Of a DNA stretch of 64,000 nt, positions 56,801 to 64,000 are shown one piece after another. Origin of the DNA: QHXN01 sp963785125 (lineage in GTDB: Bacteria > Acidobacteriota > Blastocatellia > Pyrinomonadales > Pyrinomonadaceae); assembly GCA_963785125.1 (NCBI GenBank), contig CAWATU010000005.1, forward strand, positions 62,001-126,000, written 5' to 3'. Below the pieces are notes generated by a model. It made no database searches, was not told where the DNA came from, and saw nothing but the letters and a program-made list of their open reading frames with translations. How positions within the stretch are numbered: position 1 is the stretch's first letter; each line of letters begins with the position of its first letter. The translations under genes were made by a program, and so were the position numbers.

Positions 56801-57220
56801 CTGCTGCTCCTCTTCGGCGTGGTGAAGAAGAACGCCATCTTGCAGATCGACCACACGAACGAGCTGCGTTCGCATGGCATGGAGCGACTCGAAGCCATCA
56901 TCCAGGCGAACCGCGACCGCCTGCGGCCCATCCTGATGACGACCATCGCGCTCGTCGCGGGCATGCTCCCGCTGACGCTCTCGACGGGGCCGGGCGCGGG
57001 CACGAACCGCTCTATCGGCGTGCTCGTCGTCGGCGGTCAGTCTCTGTGTCTGCTGCTGACGCTCTTAGCCGTGCCGGTCTTCTACTCGCTCTTCGACGAC
57101 GTGGCGCAGAGCCGCATCTTCTCGCGCGTGTGGGCGCGCGCCGCGGCCCCCTTCGCGTGGGCGCGTCGTCGCGCGACGGCCGCGACGCAGACGTTCTTCG
57201 GGATGCTCGGGAAGCACTAA
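53888..57220 (+). CDS. RND efflux pump, HAE1-type (AcrB-like)
   Basis: This 1110-aa proton-driven pump has 12 membrane helices and two large periplasmic loops. Proton-relay residues are recognised: the DD pair in GIVIDDAIVVLENIF (about 398) and the Lys in LLLFGVVKKNAILQIDH (about 979). A hydrophilic insertion of about 75 residues (EEPAEGPGTGVPPSEGDAPA onward, about 498-570) in the central cytoplasmic loop, rich in Glu, Pro and Ala, makes it longer than the usual 1030-1050 aa. It works with the adaptor upstream and the TolC-like channel 18 bases downstream. Confidence 0.96.
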   Translation: MQKLAEICVRRPVFATMLILSLVVVGVFSFSTLGVDLFPKIDLPTITVTVVNPGAGPQEVETEITDKVEAAVNTISGIDELRSTSVEGVSQVFITFLLDKNVDVAAQEVRDKVGLITGDLPETAEDPIIQKLDTDAAPVVRIAVSAGKSLREVTDIADKEIKERIESLNGVGNVEIIGGATREIHVWVDPDKMRAYNITVPEVAAALRSQNLEVPGGRVDEGSRELTVRTMGRITNPADFNNIAISSRGSYPVKISDIGYTADESEEQRTSARLNGQPAVTLVVSKQSGQNTVAVADAVKERLAELEPVLQKKGVRTQIVGDQSVFIKAALDSIETHLVEGGLLAALVVFLFLWNVRSTFIAAIAIPTSIVATFGLMAAMGYTLNQITMLALTLMVGIVIDDAIVVLENIFRFVEEKGYGAFQAAIEGTREIGLAVMATTLSLLAVFVPVGFMGGIVGRFMSSFGFTSSFAIAVSLIVSFTLTPMLAARLIKREEPAEGPGTGVPPSEGDAPAGLADESKVVAGEPGAHDAAYETANQEATDAPPSEEVARPHEVRAPHSSKESRWYRPIDRTYTWMLKWSMAHRWVIVLACVLVIISIVPLFALVGKNFLPVDDQSQFEVSVRSPEGSTLAATSTLVEKIAADIHKLPGVTDTLVTIGGGQQETVNAASIYVKLADIHEREQSQDDLMRDAREVLARYPKELRTSVQQVAAISGGGFRNADIMYVIGGPDLQKLIGYSQQLQEKMKTIPDVVDVDSTLIVGKPEVRVHIDRARAADLGVKVGDIAQVLNVLVAGQDVSTFNAGTDQYDVVLRAVGEARTSPQALEDLFVQSSKVGWTNLSNLVTVEEATGPSAIDRLNRQRQVTLLANVKPGGSQAAVIDQMNLFVRELNVDPSYTTGLAGRSKELGKAGYYFMLAFTLSFIFMYMILAAQFESFIHPVTILLTLPLAIPFGILSLLLTGQSVNIFSGLGLLLLFGVVKKNAILQIDHTNELRSHGMERLEAIIQANRDRLRPILMTTIALVAGMLPLTLSTGPGAGTNRSIGVLVVGGQSLCLLLTLLAVPVFYSLFDDVAQSRIFSRVWARAAAPFAWARRRATAATQTFFGMLGKH

Positions 57221-57247
57221 GGGTTAAGTCATACGGGTGTGAATATT

Positions 57248-59503
57248 ATGTCCACGCGCAATCATCAAACGCTTTTGAGTCTACTGGCGCTCGCGGTCGT
57301 GCTCGGCCCGTTGGCCGCGCCGCTGCGTGCGCAGCAACCCAAGCAGCGCGAACAGTTCGCCGGCTCGATGTTCGGTGAAGTGAAGAAGAAGAAGGCCGAA
57401 GAGTCAAAGGGGTCTTCGGAGCAGAAGGACGAGGAGTCCGAAGCAGCCGCGCCTTCGTCCTCGCCCATCCCTTACATGACGGTCGCGGTTAGATACGCGC
57501 CGGGCTCTGCGGTCGAGCCGCAGTCGAGCACGACGCAGCAGCCGGCGCCTTCGTCCAACAACCCGCCGCCGCAGACCGGCGCGCCCGCGCAGGGGCCACA
57601 GACCGCTTCGCCCACACAGTCGCAGACGCAGCAGTCCACCAACCCCGCCGCGCCCGCGCAAGGCCCGCAGCCCGCGCAGCCCGCGGTGCCGCCGACCGCG
57701 CCCGCGGACACACGCCTGCCCGCGCCGCAGGCGCCCGCGCCCTCCGCGCCCGCACAGACGCAGCCCGGCGCGCCGGGCGGTCAGGTGCAGGCGCCGGTCG
57801 GCCCGTCCGCTCCGGGGCGCGAGAGCGTGCCCGTCACCCCCGATGCGCAACTCAACGTGCCGGAGGTCGCGCCGGACTTCAAGGCCGAGCAGGGCCCTTT
57901 CCCCGCGCTCGAACGCGTCGGCGTGGACATGGGTGAGCAGCGCCCTCTCTCCGTCCGCGAAGTCATCGCGATGGCGCTCGAAAATAACAAGGACATCGAG
58001 GTCGCACGCGAGAACGTGCGCGCCGCCGAGTTCGACTTGCAGGCCGCGCGCGGCGTCTATGACCCGCGCCTCCAGACAACTACCTATTACGAGCGCACGG
58101 AGCAGCCCGTGGCGAGCTTCCTCTCGGGCAGCTCGACCGGCGCGGTCACGCAGTCGGGCATCTTCAGCACCTCCGGGGTGCAGGGCTTGACGCCGAAGTT
58201 CGGCGGCGGCTACCGAGTGGACTTCGTCAACAATCGCATCACGACCAACAACCTGTTCGCGGCCCTGAACCCGCAGTATCCGACCGCGCTCACCTTCAGC
58301 TACACGCAGCCTTTGCTGCGCGGCCTCGGCTTCGACCAGAACCGTCGCCAGATAGAGATAGCGAAGAAGAATCTGAGTCTGACCGACGCGCAGTTCCGCC
58401 AGCGCGCCGTCGAGACCATTACGAACGTGCAGCGCGCGTACTGGGATTTGGTCTACGCGCTTCGCAACCTACAGATTCAGCGCGAGGCCGTGCGCGACGC
58501 GCGCCGGCAGTTGGAGCACAACCGGCGTCTGGTCAACGAGGGTATGCTCGCGCCCATTGACGTGGTCGCGGCCGAGGCGCAAATCTCCGGCTTCGAGCAG
58601 AGCGTCTACTCGGCGCTCGACGACGTGGGCCGCGCCGAGAACAACCTGAAGAACCTCGTCGCCGAGAACCGCGAGGCTCCCATCTGGCGCGTCGCCATCG
58701 TCCCGACCGAGTCGGTCGAGCTGGCCCCGCCGCAGGTCGCACTCGCAGACGCGATGCAGTACGCGCTCAAGTCGCGCCCCGAGCTGGCCTCCTCCGACGT
58801 GGCGCGTGAGATTAACGAGATCGAGCAGCGCTTCGCGCGCGAGCAGACGCGACCGCAGGTTGACCTCATCGCCTCCTACGGCATGGTGGGCTTGGCCGGC
58901 TCGACGACCTCGCAGGGCGGCGTCAACCCGCTGACCGCGCAGAACGCGCAGATTCGCGAGCGCATCAACGAACTCTCGTCTCTACAGGGGCTGGCGCCGC
59001 TGCCCGAGCCCACGGTGCAGCCGATCCCGGGCCAACTCGTCGGCGGCGAGTTCCAGTCGTTGGGCAACCTCGCGGCGAACCGTTACACGAACTTCCGCGT
59101 CGGCGTCACGGTCAACCTGCCGTTCCGCAACACGACGGCGAAGGCACAGTACGGGCGCACGCTCGTAGACGAGCAGCGCATCCGCACGCAGCGCGAGCAG
59201 TTGGAGCAGCTCATTCAGGTGGACGTGCGCAACGCCTTGCAGCAGGTGCGCACCGCCGAGTCGCGCCTGCGCGCGGCGGCCTCCGCCCGCTCGGCCTCCG
59301 AGCAGCAGTACGCCTCCGAGCAGCGCAAGCTCGACGCCGGCCAGTCCACGGTCTTCCTCGTGCTCGAACGGCAGACGCAGCTCGCCACCGCCCGCGGCAA
59401 CGAGCTGCGCGCCCAGACCGAACTCAACAAGGCCATCGCCGAACTCCAGCGCGCCACCGGCAACGCGCTCGAACAGAACCGCGTCGAGATTCGCGTGAGG
59501 TAA
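57248..59503 (+). CDS. TolC-family outer-membrane channel with Pro/Gln-rich N-terminal insert
   Basis: This protein of about 751 aa has a signal peptide (LLSLLALAVVLGPLAAPLRA). It continues with a low-complexity region of about 120 residues rich in Gln, Pro, Thr and Ala (roughly 70-195) that ordinary TolC proteins lack, then two OEP repeats (from VREVIAMALENNKDIEVARE and from LADAMQYALKSRPELASSDV). The ATG at 57248 is preferred; a GTG at 57239 is possible. It completes the tripartite pump. A perfect 34-bp inverted repeat ends the operon. Confidence 0.92.
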   Translation: MSTRNHQTLLSLLALAVVLGPLAAPLRAQQPKQREQFAGSMFGEVKKKKAEESKGSSEQKDEESEAAAPSSSPIPYMTVAVRYAPGSAVEPQSSTTQQPAPSSNNPPPQTGAPAQGPQTASPTQSQTQQSTNPAAPAQGPQPAQPAVPPTAPADTRLPAPQAPAPSAPAQTQPGAPGGQVQAPVGPSAPGRESVPVTPDAQLNVPEVAPDFKAEQGPFPALERVGVDMGEQRPLSVREVIAMALENNKDIEVARENVRAAEFDLQAARGVYDPRLQTTTYYERTEQPVASFLSGSSTGAVTQSGIFSTSGVQGLTPKFGGGYRVDFVNNRITTNNLFAALNPQYPTALTFSYTQPLLRGLGFDQNRRQIEIAKKNLSLTDAQFRQRAVETITNVQRAYWDLVYALRNLQIQREAVRDARRQLEHNRRLVNEGMLAPIDVVAAEAQISGFEQSVYSALDDVGRAENNLKNLVAENREAPIWRVAIVPTESVELAPPQVALADAMQYALKSRPELASSDVAREINEIEQRFAREQTRPQVDLIASYGMVGLAGSTTSQGGVNPLTAQNAQIRERINELSSLQGLAPLPEPTVQPIPGQLVGGEFQSLGNLAANRYTNFRVGVTVNLPFRNTTAKAQYGRTLVDEQRIRTQREQLEQLIQVDVRNALQQVRTAESRLRAAASARSASEQQYASEQRKLDAGQSTVFLVLERQTQLATARGNELRAQTELNKAIAELQRATGNALEQNRVEIRVR

Positions 59504-59510
59504 GAGTCAG

Positions 59511-59594
59511 AGTTCAAAGTTAAAAAGGTTCAAGGTTCAAAGTTGAGGAATTGCTCCCCCAACTTTGAACCTTGAACCTTTTTAACTTTGAACT
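59511..59594. repeat. Perfect 34-bp inverted repeat of AAGTTCA/AGGTTCA heptamers
   Basis: Arms 59511-59544 and 59561-59594 are perfectly complementary over 34 bases around a 16-base loop. The arm repeats the unit GTTCAAA with small changes. It lies between the convergent TolC and phosphatase genes, and the phosphatase stop codon (59593-59595) is in the right arm. Confidence 0.9.
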
Positions 59595-60522
59595 ATTTCC
59601 CCGTCAGCCTGACCGTGGCCCAGAGCGGCCAGTGGTCGGAGAGTTCTACTTGCTTGTCGATGCCGGAGGTGCGCGCTTCGAGGCCGCGGAGCCAGAGCCA
59701 GTCGAGCTTGAGCTTGAAGACGAATGTCCTCCAGGTCTTCGCGCCATCGGGGTGCGGCGCGCTGAATCCCTCGCGCTCGAAGAGGCGGCGGGCGGCCTTC
59801 ACGTCCTTCCCTTTGATGGTGTTGAAGTCGCCGAGGATGATGGCTCCGGCCGCGTCCGCGTGGAGCTGAAGGTCGTCGAGCACCGCATGCCAGTGCTCGA
59901 CCTTCTTCTCGACCGGCATGCGCGTCTCGGCGTGGACGGAGTAGACGCGCACGTTCGTCTCGCCGATGCGCACCGTCGCGCCGACGGCGACCCGCCGCCG
60001 CCCGTCCGGCCCTTCGTGCGTGAGCACGATGCGCGCCGCGTCGGTCAGGGGGAAGACGCTGAGAACGGCGCAGCCCGTCTCCTCCTCGCCGTCTTTGTCC
60101 GTGTCGGGCGGCGCGGCCCACGCATAGCGCATACCGAGAGCCTCGGCGAGCTGTCGCACGGTGTTGACGTTGCCCGTGCGCCGCTTGTTGCGGTCTACCT
60201 CCTGGAGGCCGATGACGTGCGCGCCGCCGATCTCGGGGTCCTCCTTGAGCAGCTTGATGAGCTGCTTCAGGTCGTCGCCGACGCGGTAGCGTATGTTGTA
60301 CGAGACGACCTTCAGCTCCGACGGCACGGCCGGCGTCTTATCCGTCTTCACGTCGCCGCCGACTTCGAGCAGCGAGGGCTCCTTCGCGTCCTCGTGCGCC
60401 CGCGCGCGCCTTCCGAGCGGCACGAGGCAGAGGGCGGAGACGACGAGGAGGAGGAAAGTGAAGGCGACCGCCGTTTGCAGCCTCTTAGACTTTCCGCGCG
60501 TCTTCCACAGCTTGAATGTCAT
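59593..60522 (-). CDS. Endonuclease/exonuclease/phosphatase-family protein, exported or anchored
   Basis: This 309-aa protein has an N-terminal hydrophobic helix (about 15-37) and the EEP catalytic domain: VVSYNIRYRVGDD, VIGLQEVDR (metal-binding Glu), VYSVHAETRM, IILGDFNTI and LSDHWPLWATV (catalytic His near the end). EEP members cleave phosphodiesters of nucleic acids, lipids or sugars; the substrate here is unknown. It is followed, on the same transcript side, by an MBL-fold gene 14 bases upstream. Confidence 0.9.
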   Translation of the reverse strand: MTFKLWKTRGKSKRLQTAVAFTFLLLVVSALCLVPLGRRARAHEDAKEPSLLEVGGDVKTDKTPAVPSELKVVSYNIRYRVGDDLKQLIKLLKEDPEIGGAHVIGLQEVDRNKRRTGNVNTVRQLAEALGMRYAWAAPPDTDKDGEEETGCAVLSVFPLTDAARIVLTHEGPDGRRRVAVGATVRIGETNVRVYSVHAETRMPVEKKVEHWHAVLDDLQLHADAAGAIILGDFNTIKGKDVKAARRLFEREGFSAPHPDGAKTWRTFVFKLKLDWLWLRGLEARTSGIDKQVELSDHWPLWATVRLTGK

Positions 60523-60535
60523 CGTTCTTAGTCCT

Positions 60536-61306
60536 TCAGTCCTTCACGTTAAGGCGCAGCCCGTCGCGCGCCTCGATGGTCTCGCCGTCCCAGAGCCCCT
60601 TCGCCTCGGCCAAGAGGTCTACGCCGTCCCACTCGGGGTAGAGGTGCGAGAGCATGATGCGGCGCGCACCCGACAGTCGCGCCAGCTCCATCGCCTCCGA
60701 CAGTTCGAGGTGCAGCTTGACGGGCTTCGAGCGGAAGAAGGAGCACTCCATCAGAAACAGATCGGCTGCGCGCGCGAAGCCCGCGAGCGCCTCCGTGAAG
60801 CCCGTGTCCGAAGTGTAGACGAGCGACGCGCCGCCCGCGTCGCTCAGACGCAGCGCGAGGCTCTCGCTCGTGTGCGGTGTCGAGAGGGTCGCGCCCCGGA
60901 GGCCGGGCAGCAACTCGAACTCTGTGCGCGGCGCGACCTCCCTGACCTCAAAGGGGAAAGGCTGCTCGAAGAGGCCGTAGCCGCCCGCCTCGTCGAAGCG
61001 GCGCAGCAGCCGCTCCGTCCCGCGCGGGCCGAAGACCGTGAACGGCTTGCGGCGGCCGATGGTCTGCGGCGCGTACCTCGTGCCGAAGAGGAAGGGCGCC
61101 AAGCCCCCGACGTGGTCGAGGTGAAAGTGGCTGACCCACACCGCATCGAGCGCGGCCCAGTCGCACCCCTCCTCCGCCATGCGATGCACGGCCGGCCCGC
61201 TACAGTCGAGCAAAAGCGTCCCGCCCTCCGCCTCGACCCAGTACGCGGACGCAGACCTTCGTGGGTGCGGCACGGAAGTGCCCGAGCCGAGCACTGTCAG
61301 CCTCAT
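60536..61306 (-). CDS. MBL-fold metallohydrolase, ribonuclease Z-like
   Basis: This 256-aa protein starts MRLTVLGSGTSVPHPRRSAS and has the zinc-binding motif VSHFHLDHVGGLAPF, a later Asp in YTSDTGF and the His in MLSHLYPEWDG. The layout is that of RNase Z/ElaC-type MBL proteins, but the flexible exosite arm of true tRNA 3'-processing RNase Z is not evident, so the substrate is uncertain. It probably shares a transcript with the EEP gene downstream. Confidence 0.9.
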   Translation of the reverse strand: MRLTVLGSGTSVPHPRRSASAYWVEAEGGTLLLDCSGPAVHRMAEEGCDWAALDAVWVSHFHLDHVGGLAPFLFGTRYAPQTIGRRKPFTVFGPRGTERLLRRFDEAGGYGLFEQPFPFEVREVAPRTEFELLPGLRGATLSTPHTSESLALRLSDAGGASLVYTSDTGFTEALAGFARAADLFLMECSFFRSKPVKLHLELSEAMELARLSGARRIMLSHLYPEWDGVDLLAEAKGLWDGETIEARDGLRLNVKD

Positions 61307-61375
61307 AAAGTCTCAAGCCTTTCAGGGGAAGCGCCGAAGAGGCTACCAAACCGCACGTCGGAAGGCAAAAAGAAA

Positions 61376-61467
61376 GTAGGCAGTCGGCAGATGGCAGTCG
61401 GCAGTTGAAAGCAGAACCGTTGACCGACTACTTTTCTGTTTGAACTGCTATCTGCCGACTGCCTACT
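61376..61467. repeat. GCAGTAG/GCAGTCG-family heptamer element
   Basis: AGTAGGCAGTCGGCAGATGG with CAGTCGGCAGTT at the left and AACTGCTATCTGCCGACTGC with CTACT at the right are inverted. Outer bases AAGGCAAAAAG and CTTGCCTTTT extend the pairing. It lies between the MBL gene and the 2H phosphoesterase gene. Confidence 0.8.
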
Positions 61468-61543
61468 TGCCTTTTACCTTCGCTTTGCGCTACACCTGTC
61501 CGCGGAGTTCTCAAGAAGCCGTCGGTCGAGAAGGGCATCGTTA

Positions 61544-62086
61544 ATGCAGGGCGTGGTTTCGCTGCTGGACGACCAGCACTACGCGCGGGTCGAGGCCATC
61601 TGGGAGGAGCTGGGGCAGAAGTTCGACGTGCGCGGCATGTACGTCACACCCTACCCGCACTTCTCCTTCCAGGTCGCCGAGCAGTACGACGAGGCGGCGT
61701 GCTCCGAGTTCCTGCGCGCTCTGGCCGCGCGCACGCGCCCCTTCCGCGTGCGCACCGCGGGCCTCGGCATCTTCACCGTCGCCAGCCCCATCCTCTACAT
61801 CAGCGTCGTGCGCAGCCCCGCGCTCTCCGACCTCCACCGCGAAATCTGGGAGGGCGTCCGGCAGACGGTGCCGGGCGCGGTCACGCACTACTACCACCCG
61901 GACGAGTGGGCGCCGCACGTCACACTCGCGCAGGGCGACATCGACTCCGACAAGCTGGCCGAGGTCATCCGCTACCTCTGCCGCCGCAACTTCCACTGGG
62001 AGTTTCACGTCACCAACGTCTCCATCATCTATGACACGGGGCGCGAGCAGGGCGTCCGCTGCCGCTTCGACTTCGAGGGGAAGTGA
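61544..62086 (+). CDS. 2'-5' RNA ligase / 2H phosphoesterase family protein
   Basis: This 180-aa two-domain protein has the two His-x-Thr/Ser motifs that define the 2H superfamily: YPHFSFQ near residue 39 and PHVTLAQGD near 126. The fold binds a 2',3'-cyclic phosphate or phosphodiester. It is 3 bases upstream of bshB1 and co-directional, so it may be coupled in expression without a shared pathway. Start ATG 61544. Confidence 0.87.
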   Translation: MQGVVSLLDDQHYARVEAIWEELGQKFDVRGMYVTPYPHFSFQVAEQYDEAACSEFLRALAARTRPFRVRTAGLGIFTVASPILYISVVRSPALSDLHREIWEGVRQTVPGAVTHYYHPDEWAPHVTLAQGDIDSDKLAEVIRYLCRRNFHWEFHVTNVSIIYDTGREQGVRCRFDFEGK

Positions 62087-62089
62087 GTT

Positions 62090-62854
62090 ATGAGTGAGGT
62101 CGTGTACGGGGGGGACGACTCTCCGGAGCTGGACGTGCTGGCCGTCTACTCGCACCCGGACGACGCGGAGCTGACGTGCGCGGGCACGCTCCTCAAGCTC
62201 AAGTCTCTCGGGCGCCGCACCGGCGTCGTGGACGTGACGCGCGGCGAGATGGGCACGCGCGGCACGCCCGAGCAGCGGTTCGAGGAGGCCCGCGAGGCCG
62301 CACTCATCATGCGCCTCGACGTGCGCCTCAACCTCGACCAGCCCGACGGTCACGTCTTCGTCACCGACGAGGCGCGCACCGCGCTCGTACGCGTCATCCG
62401 CACCTACAAACCCAAAGTTATCCTCACCGCGCACTGGGACGACCCGCACCCCGACCACGCCGCCACCGCCCGGCTCGCGCGCGAGGCGGCGCGCCTCGCC
62501 TCCATGCGCCGCTACGACGAAGCGGCGGGGCAGGGCGCCGTCAAGATGCCCGCGCTCGCCCACGCTGCCTACTCGCGGCTCGTCGCGCCCTCCTTCGTCG
62601 TGGACGTTTCCGAGTTCGTCGAAGAGAAGCTCCGCGCCATCCTTGCCCACCGCTCGCAGTTCTACGACGCGAACTCGCAAGAGCCCGTCACGCGCATCAG
62701 CGAGGAGGGCTTCCTCAAACAACTTGAGAGCCGCTGGCGCTACGCCGGCTCCCTCATCAACGTCGCCGCCGGCGAAGCCTTCTACGTCCGCGAAGCCCTC
62801 AACGTCGAAGACCCGGTCGAGCTGCTCACGCGCCCGATGAACATCTACTCGTGA
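62090..62854 (+). CDS. bshB1: Bacillithiol biosynthesis deacetylase BshB1
   Basis: This 254-aa PIG-L-family enzyme removes the acetyl group of GlcNAc-malate in bacillithiol synthesis. The zinc motif YSHPDDAELTCAGTL, the segment TRGEMGTRGTPEQR, DQPDGHVF and HWDDPHPDHAATARLAREA are close to BshB1 rather than to mycothiol or LPS deacetylases. The other two genes of the pathway (bshA, bshC) are not in the window. It implies that the cell uses bacillithiol as a low-molecular-weight thiol. Confidence 0.9.
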   Translation: MSEVVYGGDDSPELDVLAVYSHPDDAELTCAGTLLKLKSLGRRTGVVDVTRGEMGTRGTPEQRFEEAREAALIMRLDVRLNLDQPDGHVFVTDEARTALVRVIRTYKPKVILTAHWDDPHPDHAATARLAREAARLASMRRYDEAAGQGAVKMPALAHAAYSRLVAPSFVVDVSEFVEEKLRAILAHRSQFYDANSQEPVTRISEEGFLKQLESRWRYAGSLINVAAGEAFYVREALNVEDPVELLTRPMNIYS

Positions 62855-62893
62855 AAGTGCCGGCCCCGGAACGCGGGCGGCATCGGCAGTTTC

Positions 62894-62918
62894 ACTCTAA
62901 GGCCCCTTGAGTTTTTTT
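62894..62918 (+). terminator. Short intrinsic terminator after bshB1
   Basis: ACTC-T-AAGG pairs with CCTT-GAGT over a two-base loop and is followed by TTTTTTT (62912-62918). The stem is short, with a bulge. Confidence 0.6.
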
Positions 62919-62962
62919 AACCGCCCGCTTTACCGGCCCGCCCCGGCCGGTACGGAGAGACA

Positions 62963-63541
62963 ATGACAAGCAGAATCTGTTGGCTCTTCCTGCTCCTGAT
63001 GCTCTTCACCGTCCCGGCCTACGCCGACCCCGTCACCGTCATTTTCAACTCGGTGGGCAGCTCGGAGCCTGTCTCGTCGTACACGGAGCAGGGGTTTAAC
63101 TTCACCGACGGCATGTACATCCGCAGCTTCAACCTGCCCGGCATGCCGACGAGCTACATCATCGAGAACAACTCCTCCCACATCACGGCTCCCCACCCCA
63201 TCAGGATCGAGTTCACAGGAGGAACGTTCGACTTCCTGGGTGCCGACCAGCTCTTCAGCATCGGCGGGAATACCTTCCGTGCCTCGAACGGCGCGCAACT
63301 CAGCTTCGGCTCAAGCAACGGCTTCGTAGATGCGCAGGGGCTGTTCACGAACATCACCTGGCTGGAGTGGGTGCACTTCGGGCACATGGGCGAGCGGGGC
63401 CCCGCCCCGGCCGGCATGGACAACTTCAGGTTTGAGACCCACCCCGGAACCGTCCCGACGCCCGAGCCGGCCACTTTGCTCCTGCTCGGCTCCGGGCTGC
63501 TCGGGGCCTTGAAGGTCGCACGGAGCAAGCGCGAGGTCTAA
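62963..63541 (+). CDS. PEP-CTERM-anchored exported protein
   Basis: This 192-aa protein has a signal peptide (ICWLFLLLMLFTVPAYA) and the C-terminal sorting signal VPTPEPATLLLLGSGLLG followed by ARSKREV. The domain between is beta-rich (FTGGTFDFLGADQLFSIGGN) and shows no catalytic motif. It is processed by an exosortase and placed at the cell surface or exopolysaccharide matrix. Second such protein in the window. Confidence 0.88.
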   Translation: MTSRICWLFLLLMLFTVPAYADPVTVIFNSVGSSEPVSSYTEQGFNFTDGMYIRSFNLPGMPTSYIIENNSSHITAPHPIRIEFTGGTFDFLGADQLFSIGGNTFRASNGAQLSFGSSNGFVDAQGLFTNITWLEWVHFGHMGERGPAPAGMDNFRFETHPGTVPTPEPATLLLLGSGLLGALKVARSKREV

Positions 63542-63554
63542 CCGCGCACGCGGC

Positions 63555-64000
63555 TCAATCCCTGCGACCTTCACGGAAGGCGTCACGCAGCAGCGCGTTG
63601 AAACGCTCGGCGTACTCTTCCTGCGGCATCATGCGGCAGCGGTCGAAGACTTCGAGGCGGGCGCGGGGGTTGAGCGAGAGGAGTTGGCCGGCCTGTTCGA
63701 TGGGGTTGGTCGTGTCCTGCTTGCCCCACGCGAGCGTGACGGGCTGGCGCAGGCGCGCGAGGGGCTCGCGGATGTCCGTGTTGAGGTAGCCGGAGAGGAA
63801 GGCGGTGGCGGCGTACTGCGCGCCGGGCAGGTGGCTGACGGCGTAGTAGTGCGCGACGAGGCGCGGCGTGGCGAAACGGCGCTCGTAGAAGAGCTGTTTG
63901 TGCGCGTAGTCGCGCACGCCCCGCTCGCTCGTCACGGCGTTGTAGAAAGAGGTGCCGAGCACGGGCGAGTGGAGCAGCCCGTAGAAGGCCGCGCCCGTCA
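63555..64000 (-). CDS. Alpha/beta hydrolase, C-terminal part (5' end outside window)
   Basis: The frame is open to the window edge (GAAFYGLLHSPVLGTSF before the first possible in-window start), so this is the C-terminal ~148 residues. The visible part, with LARLRQPVTLAWGKQDTTNP (typical of the loop carrying the catalytic Asp) and a downstream His-less tail, matches alpha/beta hydrolases of the haloalkane dehalogenase/lipase type. The catalytic serine lies upstream of the window. Substrate unknown. Confidence 0.78.
   Translation of the reverse strand, partial: TGAAFYGLLHSPVLGTSFYNAVTSERGVRDYAHKQLFYERRFATPRLVAHYYAVSHLPGAQYAATAFLSGYLNTDIREPLARLRQPVTLAWGKQDTTNPIEQAGQLLSLNPRARLEVFDRCRMMPQEEYAERFNALLRDAFREGRRD

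Overview
The window is a high-GC chromosomal segment (64 kb, no phage, insertion sequence or CRISPR array seen) from a Gram-negative-type heterotroph. PEP-CTERM anchored secreted proteins, a bacillithiol deacetylase, paired M28 peptidases, an RND pump and OmpA-type domains together suggest Acidobacteriota, most likely class Blastocatellia. This placement is an inference from gene content and was not tested with a marker tree.

Layout. 0-5 kb: the end of a sigma-54 response regulator, then a TerC/Alx-type manganese exporter behind a strong promoter and a yybP-ykoY (Mn2+) riboswitch, a secreted TPR protein and a PEP-CTERM protein. 4.9-23.8 kb: a tryptophan/anthranilate catabolic region with tryptophan 2,3-dioxygenase, kynureninase, an aryl-CoA ligase, an FAD monooxygenase of the salicylyl-CoA/2-aminobenzoyl-CoA type, a separate Old Yellow Enzyme reductase, acyl-CoA dehydrogenase, three enoyl-CoA hydratases, an SDR, a Rid-family protein and a thioesterase. 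It is interrupted by a copper module (CECC lipoprotein, YHS-type P1B ATPase, cupredoxin) and a BrnT toxin-antitoxin pair. 23.9-25.3 kb: a tRNA-Sec gene and dprA. 25.3-33.0 kb: a seven-gene minus-strand cluster of a coiled-coil protein, a PspA/IM30 protein, a membrane-anchored substrate-binding protein fused to an OmpA peptidoglycan-binding domain, an ABC permease and ATPase, a membrane coiled-coil protein and a two-domain AAA+ ATPase. I regard it as the best candidate here for an undescribed envelope system. 33.3-47.4 kb: zapA, unknown membrane proteins, a YqjM-like reductase, gamma-glutamyltransferase, a collagen-like small protein, topA and two tandem M28 peptidases. 47.5-64 kb: a metallophosphoesterase, a lipid kinase, a YqjD/YqjE-like membrane trio, a TetR-MFP-RND-TolC efflux operon, an EEP phosphatase, an MBL hydrolase, a 2H phosphoesterase, bshB1, a second PEP-CTERM protein and a partial alpha/beta hydrolase.

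Two patterns run across the window. First, about twenty intergenic spacers hold inverted repeats whose arms are built of tandem 7-mers (sometimes 8-mers), with different heptamers at different sites but the same architecture. In nine cases the stop codon of a gene is part of the repeat. Second, three genes (copper ATPase, one enoyl-CoA hydratase, one M28 peptidase) carry six reading-frame breaks, all repaired by removing one base. That points to insertion-type sequencing error or to recent decay.

Functionally, the catabolic genes would take tryptophan through N-formylkynurenine, kynurenine and anthranilate to anthraniloyl-CoA, then by ring hydroxylation/reduction and beta-oxidation-like steps to central metabolism. 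No kynurenine formamidase was recognised. The efflux operon is probably controlled by its own TetR repressor through a perfect 14-bp palindrome that overlaps its promoter.
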